Source of the DNA: an uncultured Thermoguttaceae bacterium
Lineage (GTDB): Bacteria; Planctomycetota; Planctomycetia; Pirellulales; Thermoguttaceae
Assembly: GCA_938084835.1 (NCBI GenBank)
Contig: CALKER010000007.1
Span: 248,001-312,000 of the forward strand
Length of the DNA stretch: 64,000 nt
Reading direction: 5' to 3'
Each line of letters starts with the position of its first letter. Within the stretch, counting starts at the first letter, position 1. This document shows, piece by piece, positions 56,831 through 64,000 of the stretch. The notes beneath the pieces were generated by a model. That model had not been told where the DNA came from. It searched no databases and saw only the letters and a program-made list of their open reading frames with translations. Position numbers and translations under genes: made by a program.

Positions 56831-58611
56831 ACCTGGCCCTCCTTTCATTCATTCGAACATCGAACTGGTCACGCAGCAGATTCTTCGTGCTTTTTGGATC
56901 AGTCTTCGTAAACCCCCGCCGATAAGCAGTCCTTCCGACCTCGAATCCCCCCACCTCCCTTGAGCGAAGGTTTTTGGGGTGGCTCAAGAATTTCCCCACC
57001 TTTTTGCTCGAAACCAATCGCGCCTGAGGCGTCTGCCGCGGATCGATGAACTCCCTAACTGCGTCAGTGGCAAAGCTAGCGAAAACGGGCCGAGGTTCCC
57101 GATGAAGGATCCGACCCCAAAGGGAGCAAAGCCTGTCCTCGCCTAATAACTTTAGCTCAAGCATCGCAAGGCTGTCGGAAATAGTGTCTTTCTCGCATTT
57201 TTCGGACATTTCCCAGAGCTTAGAGTCTCCGCAGCCTTACCCTTTTTGGTGAAGAGCACGGGTCATCCTTCTGGAAGCAGCCAGGCCTGGAGGGTGCGGC
57301 GTTTTACTTCGGCAGTTCTCGTGAAATTCTTTAATTCGCAGAGGGTTTTTCCCCGCGGGGTGTCGAGGACGAGAAATACATAAGTGTTTAGCAAAAAGGG
57401 ACCTTGAGGAAACGAGTGAGACAAACTGCGGCCGTGATGAATCTGAGCAACGGCCGTGATAATTCCTGAGTAAGTAACTTTTCGCTTTATTGTCCAAAAA
57501 TGCTGTTTATCCAAAAATGTTGTTTTGGCCGAAACCTGTCGACGGGACCAAAGAGGCTTATACCCCCAGCTAAACTGATCCCGCTAAGGTACGTTAAAGC
57601 GTTGCCAATTGGCCGAGGATCGCAAGTTTTTCGTCGACCACGCACCAGATCCTCCTGCGATAGTCATGGACACTCCCTCACAACCCAAGCCACTGGCCTG
57701 CGGGCATCGGCAGAATGGGAAGATTCCGCTCTGAGGGGCAGATTCTTGGCCTTGTCACGCCGGCATGCTACCCAGGAGGCTCTTGCCGGCCCTATCTTGC
57801 GCGCAGGCAACGCGGCTACGGCGTATCGGGGTTGACGGCCTTTATGCCAAAAAGTAAAAGGTACTTTCGCCAAAAACCCTGATCGAAAAAAGACAGCGTT
57901 CTTGTCGAAAACGTATTGGAAGTCGCAGTCGGACCGGTCTGCCAGGGATCCGGGTGCCAGTTTCGGGGCGGACGACATCACACTTTCTCTTCAGATTTTC
58001 GCTTTCGTACAGATCCCCGAACTGTCAGCCTTGGCTCGTTCAAATTCCCAAACTGTGCGCCTTGGCTCGCACGTGAATGCCTGAGTCGAAATATCCGGCA
58101 TCACCAAATCATTCTCATCGATGGCTGCGAGCAAGCATTAGGTTTAGGCCGGAAAGACATCGCGGTTTTCGCCCCATCCACAGGCGTCATAAGGGCCCTG
58201 GGCAAGATAGGAAGAAAGCAAGACTTGGGTGATTTTTGCTCTCGAAAGCGCCGTGGGCTTTCCGTGCCGCGCTCTCCGGCAAAATCCTTGTGGCACGCAG
58301 GGTGTCATGTGCGAGGAAGGTATCACATACCATAGCGGCGGGAGGACAACCGAATTTATGATGTGAAAAACCGTGGAATGGATGCTTGGGACTGGGTGTC
58401 AAGCTCCTGACTTCAATTGGAGGCACAACCGTAGCGTCCCGAATGGGTAGCAAATCACGGGGCCAATTAGCGGGTGAATGCAAAAAAGCCCGGGGCCGGC
58501 TGCGGCTAACCGCCGACTGCAACCATCGTAGGAAGTGGCGCTTTTTTATGTCTCCGGCTAGAGGAGGGCTGAGGTACCCCCTTCCAACCTTGTGAAAGGG
58601 AAATCAGCGGG
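56831..58611. other. 1.8-kb largely non-coding region with a structured 3' part
   Basis: Several 80-150-codon ORFs on both strands lack ribosome binding sites or recognisable content. The last ~200 bp contain strong inverted repeats, listed as a candidate leader RNA. Confidence 0.5.
58411..58550 (+). ncRNA. Candidate structured leader RNA upstream of the TPR gene
   Basis: Nested pairings are visible: AATTGG (58415-58420) with CCAATT (58463-58468); CCGT (58429-58432) with ACGG (58457-58460); GC with GC; and CCC-GAAT-GGG at the tip. A second hairpin GCGG-CTAA-CCGC (58502-58513) is enclosed by the perfect inverted repeat AAAAAAGC (58482-58489) and GCTTTTTT (58540-58547). The GC + T6 end could act as a terminator strand. 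The motif GCAAA...CGGGGCC...GCGG occurs twice (58450, 58480). The gene starts 65 bases later. No named riboswitch class fits confidently. Confidence 0.4.
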
Positions 58612-61107
58612 ATGGCGCCGGCCATTTCATCGCCGCAAAACGAACTTGAGCAGCACGAAGCTCCGCCGAGTAAGCCGGCGCGGCGGGTTTCGAAGATATT
58701 TGTGCCGCTCCTAGTGGGCTCGGGCCTGATCGCTCTTTGTGCATTCGCAGCTGGGGTCTTCTTATGGCCCCGGCCTCAAGCCGCGCCTTCCCTTGCCTCA
58801 GTCCATGAAGCTCTGGTTAAGGGAAACCCCGAGGAGGCCCTCGCGCTAATTGACCAGCTGGACGGGTCTCGTCTCCCGGAAGATTTGCCCCTTGGGACAG
58901 TTCCCTACTTGCAAGGAATAGCGATGGCCCTTTTGGCCGAGCATCATTCGGGCCTTTCCGCTCGGGAACTTCGACAGGAGAGTACCCAACTTCTCCGGGA
59001 TGCGTTACAACTTGGCCTGAAGGCCGGGCAAGCGCGGGAGGCTCGTCTGACCCTTGCCTTAAACCTCTACCGGTTGGGGCGACTTGAGGAGGCCCAGAAA
59101 TTTCTCGATGAGGGGGACCTTTCCTCCCTTCCCCCTCCTCGGCTGGCATCTTATATCCTTCTCTGGGCAGATCTGTGGGCCCGAGAACGCCCCGACAAGG
59201 TGGTCGAATTTCTCGATCGGTTTTTGGAGTCAACGCCCACGGAGGAGGAATTACGCGATCAACTTCGTTTGCGCAAAGCTTGGTGCGCTGCTAAGTTGGG
59301 AAAGATCGACGAAGCACTGGCCACCTGCCGCCAGGTAGCTCAAGCTTCGCCATTTTACCCCCGGGCAAAGCTAATCGAAGGGCTGTTTCATCTGGCGGCA
59401 TTTCGTGGGCAAAGTCGCCAAACAACTGACCCCAAAGCGTGGGTCAATCAAGCTCAGCCTTCCCAAAAGCTAAACCTCCAACCGATCACCGCTTCGTTGG
59501 CCGAGGCAATCCGCTGGGACAACCTTACGTGCCGGGTAAGTTCCGAAGCGTTTTATTGGTTGGGAGTAGCCCTGGCTGAGGCCGGGTTGACTGCCGAAGC
59601 CGAGCAACAGTTTCACCGCGTGATCGAACGCGCCGGCCCCACGCCCCCTGCGGTGGCGGCCGCTTGGGCCCTCGGAGAGCTTGCCCACACCCAGGGGAAA
59701 GTTCGCCTTGCTGCAGGTTGGTTCCGTCAGGCCCTGGAACTAGCCAAGGAAGCCGTGCCTCCCGAGGGATTTCCGCTTCTTGACTGGGATGATTGGGTAA
59801 TTGGTCCCAGATTGGAAAAGACGATCCTCCAAACGTATCGGGGATTTTTGGAGCAGCAGGAATTTGCAGCCGCGGTGGATTTGGCAACAGCTCTGGCCGG
59901 CGTCGTTGACGAGTCGTTACGGCTCCGCCTATTGGCTGAAGTGTATCGCGCCGTGGGAAATTACCTCTCCGTACTTACGCCTGGAACACCCGTGGCGTGG
60001 GAGAAGCTTCCTGGGCATCCAGGCGATGCATCCGCCGAGCTCCCCCGCGACGTGGCTCGGCTTGGGCGGCGCTATTATCGCCAAGCGGGATTGACTTACC
60101 TTCGGGTGGCCAGTGTTAGTTTCACGGCTCGCGAATACCCCGATTACTTGTGGTGGGCAGCGGAATGCTTCTCTCGCGGTCGCTCGCCCCGGGGAGTTCT
60201 CCGTGCCTTGTCGCTTTATATGGAAGATCAGCCGGTGAGGCGTCGGCCCGCCGCGCTTCGCTATCGGGGCGAGGCGCTTTTAGTGCTGGGCAAAACTGAA
60301 GAAGCCTTGCGCGATCTCCGCGCTTGCTACACGGAATATCCGCGAGATAGCGCTGCCTTCGAAGCCCGACTTTTGGCGGCGAGAGCCCTTCGCGAATTAG
60401 GCCAACTGGATGAAGCCGAAGCCCTTTTACGACGAAACCTCGACGGCCAGGATTTAACGCCCGCTAGTCGCGAGTGGCGCGAGTCGCTCTTTGAGCTCGG
60501 CGAAATCCTTCTCTCTCGCAAAGCTTGGAAGGAAGCCGACCAATACCTGGCTGAACTGGTCGCGCGGTATCCCACTAATCCCCACGCGGCCGTCGCTCAA
60601 TACTTGAGGGCATACGGGAGAATCCGGCAGGCGCAGGAAATTTTAGCTCTCATGCATGAAGAGACACTCTCGGCGCTTGCAGCAAAGTACGCCACGCTGG
60701 CTCAGCAGTGCTTCCGAGAAGCCCAGGAAATGCTCACGGAACTCCGGCAAAGCGTGGCACAGGAAGATGGATCGCTTCTGCCCGAAGCCGACACCAATGG
60801 TTTTCACCGGAACATCGAATATGCACGGCTCCTTGCACAAATAGGCTCGGCTGATTACACCCAAGCTTACGCTACTGCTCGCGAGCTCGTGCAGAAGGCT
60901 TCCCGAACACCGGAATTTATTCCCGCAATCGTTCTAGCTGCCCAACACTTACGCGACAACGGACTCATTCACGAAGCCACCACACTTCTGGATGAGTCTC
61001 GTGATCGCGCGGAAACTCTCAGGAAAACTTTGGAACCGGGGAAAGTGGTGCCAGAGCTTTCCTTTTGGACCGGCCTTATCGATTTGATGGCGGGGCGGCC
61101 CAAGTAA
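58612..61107 (+). CDS. Membrane-anchored TPR protein
   Basis: An 831-residue protein; AAGGGA precedes the ATG. A ~25-residue cytoplasmic N-terminus is followed by one transmembrane helix (KIFVPLLVGSGLIALCAFAAG, about 29-49). The large remainder is Ala/Leu/Glu-rich alpha-helical with many tetratricopeptide-like units (for example YRLGRLEEAQKFLDEGDL, then GLTAEAEQQFHRVIERAG and LGQLDEAEALLRRNLDG). It probably acts as a periplasmic interaction scaffold. It precedes a FlgN-like gene and a two-component pair on the same strand (gap 190 bp). A link with flagella or envelope assembly is inferred only from this order. Confidence 0.82.
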   Translation: MAPAISSPQNELEQHEAPPSKPARRVSKIFVPLLVGSGLIALCAFAAGVFLWPRPQAAPSLASVHEALVKGNPEEALALIDQLDGSRLPEDLPLGTVPYLQGIAMALLAEHHSGLSARELRQESTQLLRDALQLGLKAGQAREARLTLALNLYRLGRLEEAQKFLDEGDLSSLPPPRLASYILLWADLWARERPDKVVEFLDRFLESTPTEEELRDQLRLRKAWCAAKLGKIDEALATCRQVAQASPFYPRAKLIEGLFHLAAFRGQSRQTTDPKAWVNQAQPSQKLNLQPITASLAEAIRWDNLTCRVSSEAFYWLGVALAEAGLTAEAEQQFHRVIERAGPTPPAVAAAWALGELAHTQGKVRLAAGWFRQALELAKEAVPPEGFPLLDWDDWVIGPRLEKTILQTYRGFLEQQEFAAAVDLATALAGVVDESLRLRLLAEVYRAVGNYLSVLTPGTPVAWEKLPGHPGDASAELPRDVARLGRRYYRQAGLTYLRVASVSFTAREYPDYLWWAAECFSRGRSPRGVLRALSLYMEDQPVRRRPAALRYRGEALLVLGKTEEALRDLRACYTEYPRDSAAFEARLLAARALRELGQLDEAEALLRRNLDGQDLTPASREWRESLFELGEILLSRKAWKEADQYLAELVARYPTNPHAAVAQYLRAYGRIRQAQEILALMHEETLSALAAKYATLAQQCFREAQEMLTELRQSVAQEDGSLLPEADTNGFHRNIEYARLLAQIGSADYTQAYATARELVQKASRTPEFIPAIVLAAQHLRDNGLIHEATTLLDESRDRAETLRKTLEPGKVVPELSFWTGLIDLMAGRPK

Positions 61108-61297
61108 GATGGCAAAGAGCCTAGCCCTCAGGACCAAACAATACCGAACGGACTTGCCCGGTTGCCAGAAGCTTGGTCCCCGGCCCCGGTTATCCGGTCC
61201 AACCCACGTTGAGAGGACATCAACAGGCCTGCTGCGAAAAATCGCACAGCCCTTTGATATCAAGTAAAGTCTACGCTTTGCAGACGAAGCGAGGATC

Positions 61298-61768
61298 ATG
61301 AACCTAACAGCGGGACGAAAAGACGGAGCTGCTACCTGGGTCAGCTTGATAAAGCGACGAGTTGATCTTCTCTGCGAGCTCCATAAACTTGTGGACCACC
61401 AGGAACGCCTGATCGACGCCTCTCAGCTGGATCCTCTCCTGGAACTTCTAGGAGCAAAACAAGTCCTGCTCAATGAGCTGGAGGCGATCGAACGTGAACT
61501 TGCTGCCCACCGACAGCAATTGGAAAAATCCCCCGCCAGCCAAGCGGGGAGCCCTTCGGGGGATTTTTGGCAGCTATGGGAGGAGGGCCGGGTCCTGGCC
61601 AAAAAATTGCTCGAGAGGGAAGCAGCATGCGAGGCTCGCATGCTGGCCCGCAAAGCGGAGGTCGCTGCTGCCCTCAGGGAGTTGGGTACAGCGGTCCAAG
61701 CTCACCAGGCTTATCAGGCAGCAATCCGAGCTTCGGCACCTTCGGGAAATCTCGTCTCCGAAGCTTAA
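61298..61768 (+). CDS. FlgN-like coiled-coil protein (putative flagellar export chaperone)
   Basis: A 156-residue, strongly helical protein with the heptad pattern of FlgN-family chaperones: LIKRRVDLLCELHKLVDHQE, then LLELLGAKQVLLNELEAIER. A second helical hairpin follows (LAKKLLEREAACEARMLARK). FlgN proteins bind the hook-filament junction proteins FlgK/FlgL before export. Sequence conservation in the family is low, so the call rests on length, helix pattern and the adjacent FlrB/FlrC-like regulators. No flagellar structural gene is in the window. GAGGATC precedes the ATG. Confidence 0.6.
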   Translation: MNLTAGRKDGAATWVSLIKRRVDLLCELHKLVDHQERLIDASQLDPLLELLGAKQVLLNELEAIERELAAHRQQLEKSPASQAGSPSGDFWQLWEEGRVLAKKLLEREAACEARMLARKAEVAAALRELGTAVQAHQAYQAAIRASAPSGNLVSEA

Positions 61769-62140
61769 GCCCTGCAACATGCTCGCATGGAAACCTTAGC
61801 GCTTACGCATTGGCAAGGTGTGCGAAGTCTGTCACAGATGGGGTCCGCTGCCCCTGCCACTTGGAAGAGTGACACACGCCGACCGATGCGGCAGATTTGC
61901 GAATCGAAACGCACCGATCGCCTTTTCCTGGTGAAATAAGTGTGAAGCCTTTTCCCTAAAACGCTCTCGCAAAGAGAAGGAGGAAACCCCAAGCGGGAAA
62001 ATAGAAATGTACGGAGGAACCAATGCTCAACGGGTAACCGGTCGGATTCTGCAGGGGAAAATCATCGTGCGCAAACGAGTACTTGGCAAAGGCAAGTATC
62101 GCCAACGCGCGGACGGAATTTGCAAAAGGAGCCTCTGCGA
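61769..62140. other. 372-bp gap containing a possible small ORF
   Basis: The first ~240 bp show nothing recognisable. A 45-codon ORF occupies the rest and overlaps the kinase start (listed separately). Confidence 0.45.
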
Positions 62141-62144
62141 ATGA
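62007..62144 (+). CDS. Possible small basic protein translationally coupled to the kinase
   Basis: ATG at 62007 opens a 45-residue frame (MYGGTNAQRVTGRILQGK at the start), rich in Arg/Lys. Its stop overlaps the kinase start as ATGA (62141-62144), the classic coupling arrangement. No good Shine-Dalgarno is at normal spacing (AAGGAGGAAA is about 26 bases upstream). It is unrecognised and may be chance. Confidence 0.25.
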   Translation: MYGGTNAQRVTGRILQGKIIVRKRVLGKGKYRQRADGICKRSLCE

Positions 62145-63085
62145 CCAGCCCCGAGGAAGCGATGGCTTCCCGCGGCGATGCGGGTACCGCCACAGTTTCC
62201 GAAGAATTGCATGCGGTGCTTCGGGCGTGGAATGAGGCCACGGTGCGGTTAGAACAAACCCACGAGGCCTTGCGTGCGGAGGTCCAGCGACTCACACGCG
62301 AGTTGGAACAAAAGAATCGAGAACTTGCCCGGAAGAACCGCTTGGCTGATTTAGGCCTGATGGCCTCCCACGTGGCCCACGAGGTCCGGAATAACTTGGT
62401 GCCCGTGGGGCTATATCTTAATCTTCTTCGTCGCCGGCTGGCTTCCGATCCGGAGGGACTGGCCGTTGTGGACAAGCTGGAAGGGGCTTTTCGCGATTTG
62501 GAAACTATGGTGGGCGACTTACTGCACTTTACGCGGGATCGGGAGCCCAGGCTGCAACCCATGGAACTTCGTCAACTCGTGAGCGAGGTAGTAGCGTCTT
62601 TAGATGGGCAGCTTGCTGCCCAAAAGATCACCTTCTGCAACGAGATTCCTCCCGGCTTAAGCCTCTCGGCCGATGCGGAGATGCTTCGTCGGGCTGTGAT
62701 CAACGTGATGCTCAATGCCATTGACGTGCTTCGCCACGGGGGCATGCTTCGAGCCTGGGCCGAGGATCACGCCAACTTCGTGGAACTAGTGATTGCCGAC
62801 AATGGCCCGGGTTTTGCCGAGGAGATTTTAGCCCGGGTCTTCGATCCGTTTTTCACCACCAAAGAAGGGGGGACCGGCTTGGGCCTCACCATCGTCATGC
62901 GAATTGCCGAAGCTCACGGGGGAACCGTGATTGCTGAAAACACCCCCCATGGAGGGGCCTGTATACGACTGCGGCTTCCGCGCCGCGGTCCCACCAGGCC
63001 CGAATTAGCCCCCAACCATATGGCCAAAGACCCAAGCCCAGCGGAAGCGGAAGTTCCCGTCGCGCGAGGCATGGCCAACACTTAG
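62141..63085 (+). CDS. Two-component sensor histidine kinase (NtrB/FlrB-like, soluble)
   Basis: The ATG at 62141 has AAGGAG nine bases upstream; a TTG in the longer ORF lies before that site. The product has 314 residues. A coiled coil (about 35-68) leads into the HisKA domain with phospho-acceptor His80 in ASHVAHEVRNNLVPVGLYLN. The ATPase domain has N-box VINVMLNAIDVLRHGG, G1 IADNGPGFAEE and G2 GGTGLGLTIV. No transmembrane helix is present, so the signal is cytoplasmic. It is followed after 35 bp by a sigma-54 response regulator; soluble kinases of this type paired with such regulators (FlrBC, FleSR) control late flagellar genes. This fits the FlgN-like neighbour. Confidence 0.9.
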   Translation: MTSPEEAMASRGDAGTATVSEELHAVLRAWNEATVRLEQTHEALRAEVQRLTRELEQKNRELARKNRLADLGLMASHVAHEVRNNLVPVGLYLNLLRRRLASDPEGLAVVDKLEGAFRDLETMVGDLLHFTRDREPRLQPMELRQLVSEVVASLDGQLAAQKITFCNEIPPGLSLSADAEMLRRAVINVMLNAIDVLRHGGMLRAWAEDHANFVELVIADNGPGFAEEILARVFDPFFTTKEGGTGLGLTIVMRIAEAHGGTVIAENTPHGGACIRLRLPRRGPTRPELAPNHMAKDPSPAEAEVPVARGMANT

Positions 63086-63120
63086 GGTGGAATGATTCAC
63101 TTCGACTCAGGATGAAAGTC

Positions 63121-64000
63121 ATGGTCACGGTTAAAGAGCAGGATCGTTCGCACGGGGGGACGCACGCCGCCCGAGTGCTTATCGTCGATGACCACCCCTC
63201 AGCCCGGCAGTCGATGGCGGAGGTTCTCCGTGCGGCCGGCTACGAGGTCACTGCCTGTGCCAGCGCGGTCGAAGCGCTTCGACTTACCGAAAAGGAGCTT
63301 TTTCACTGTATCCTCACCGACCTGAAGATGCCGGGGATGAGTGGCCTGGATCTCATTGTGCAGTTAGAAAAGCGTCGCTATCCGGCGCAAGTTGTGATGA
63401 TCACAGGCCATGCCACTATCCAGACGGCAGTGGAGGCCATGCGGCACGGAGCTTTCGATTACATCGAAAAGCCGTTCACGGCGGACCAACTGGAGCGATT
63501 GGTGGAGGCGGCCGTTCGGCAATCTCGGGCGGCAACCCAGGAGGGAGGGGAGGGGTGCGCATTCGCCGCGCCGCAATTGGTGGGCTCCAGTGCGGGGATG
63601 CAAGCGCTGCGTCGGCAGATTGCCCAGATCGCCCCTACTCCAGTCACGGTGCTCATCTGCGGGGAGACCGGCACGGGCAAAGAGCTGGTGGCCCGCGAAA
63701 TCCACCGGCAAAGCCCTCGCCGCTTCCGACCGTTTATCAGCGTGAACTGCCCAGCGTTGTCCGCATCGCTGATGGAAAGCGAGCTTTTCGGCCACGAGAA
63801 GGGGGCATTCACCGGTGCCGATACCTTACGCATTGGGCGCTTCGAAATGGCCCAGGGAGGGACCCTCCTTTTGGATGAGGTCACGGAGATCGATCTTGGA
63901 TTGCAGGCGAAACTGCTGCGAACCTTGCAGGAACGAACGGTGGAGCGAGTCGGCTCGAACCGCCCGATTTTTGTCGATGTTCGCGTGCTGGCCACCACCA
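63121..64000 (+). CDS. Sigma-54-dependent response regulator (NtrC/FlrC-like), 3' truncated by window end
   Basis: About 293 codons are present. The ATG at 63121 has AGGATGA upstream; an in-frame ATG at 63112 is also possible. The receiver domain has ARVLIVDDHPSARQSMAEVL (acidic pair Asp23-Asp24), phospho-acceptor Asp67 in LTDLKMPGMSG, Thr95 and Lys117 (EKPF). The AAA+ domain follows, with Walker A ICGETGTGKELVAREIH, the sigma-54-contacting loop FGHEKGAFTGAD and Walker B GGTLLLDEVTEI. The frame is open at the last base. The missing C-terminus should carry the DNA-binding helix-turn-helix. It is probably the partner of the preceding kinase. Confidence 0.93.
   Translation, partial: MVTVKEQDRSHGGTHAARVLIVDDHPSARQSMAEVLRAAGYEVTACASAVEALRLTEKELFHCILTDLKMPGMSGLDLIVQLEKRRYPAQVVMITGHATIQTAVEAMRHGAFDYIEKPFTADQLERLVEAAVRQSRAATQEGGEGCAFAAPQLVGSSAGMQALRRQIAQIAPTPVTVLICGETGTGKELVAREIHRQSPRRFRPFISVNCPALSASLMESELFGHEKGAFTGADTLRIGRFEMAQGGTLLLDEVTEIDLGLQAKLLRTLQERTVERVGSNRPIFVDVRVLATT

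Noticed and set aside
56760-57209. 149-codon minus-strand ORF
   Set aside because: It overlaps the better-supported 79-residue gene in another frame and looks random in composition. A homolog would change this.
57256-57297. SRP-RNA-like GGAAGCAGCC with flanking GCAC/GTGC
   Set aside because: The apical loop is TTCT rather than GGAA, two bases of the symmetric loop are missing and the outer stem does not continue; probably chance.
57263-57514. 83-codon minus-strand ORF ending QAWLLPEG
   Set aside because: Part of it looks protein-like, but there is no ribosome binding site or recognised family, and a second frame is equally open.
58415-58547. Assignment of the leader as a c-di-GMP-I riboswitch
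   Set aside because: Only short sequence pieces agree; the required P1/P2/P3 arrangement and tetraloop-receptor pairing could not be built.

Overview
The window is typical of a planctomycete. It has a giant Ser/Thr kinase fused to WD40 repeats with an N-terminal zinc ribbon, a DUF1559 prepilin-like protein, a GYF_2 membrane protein, several Gfo/Idh/MocA oxidoreductases (one with a Tat signal), a NagB-LmbE fusion, large TPR proteins and long non-coding gaps. Moderately high GC and the gene types suggest a Thermogutta/Pirellulales-like bacterium. That placement is inference; no rRNA is present to confirm it.

Layout. 1-1327: the end of a secretin and a TPR lipoprotein. 2542-5088: three quinone genes (ubiE/menG, a UbiX-type flavin prenyltransferase, a UbiA-type prenyltransferase), probably late menaquinone steps. 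5184-8230 (minus): VanZ-like protein, acyl carrier protein and ADP-forming acyl-CoA synthetase. 9056-14293 (minus): class II photolyase and the kinase-WD40 protein. 15355-18921 (minus): GYF_2 protein and GlmS. 19837-23067: ProB and the NagB-LmbE fusion. 23284-26593 (minus): a secreted prenyltransferase-fold repeat protein, the DUF1559 protein and a lone GroES-like protein. 27989-30037: a Prc-type protease. 30851-36235: sulfur assimilation (fused siroheme methyltransferase/uroporphyrinogen synthase, sulfite reductase, APS reductase), with divergent promoters and a 60-bp-periodic repeat between the last two. 36450-41546: sugar isomerase, methyltransferase and two Gfo/Idh/MocA proteins. 41928-45041 (minus): a UvrA-family ATPase. 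45803-51008: beta-helix polysaccharide lyase-like protein, Tat-exported aldo/keto reductase and heparinase II/III-like lyase, a probable uronate-polysaccharide locus. 51861-55176: SerA and GdhA. 55177-58611: a mostly non-coding 3.4 kb with one small protein gene, a tRNA-like relic and a candidate structured leader RNA. 58612-64000: a membrane TPR protein, a FlgN-like coiled coil, a histidine kinase and a sigma-54 response regulator cut by the window end, probably a flagellar regulatory set.

No rRNA, intact tRNA, insertion sequence, prophage or CRISPR array was recognised. The strongest unexplained signals are the structured leader at 58415-58547, the 60-bp repeat at 34941-35080, the motif-degraded CobA-HemD and NagB domains, and the solitary GroES-like gene. 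Start codons were adjusted from the longest ORF wherever a ribosome binding site or family alignment favoured a downstream start.
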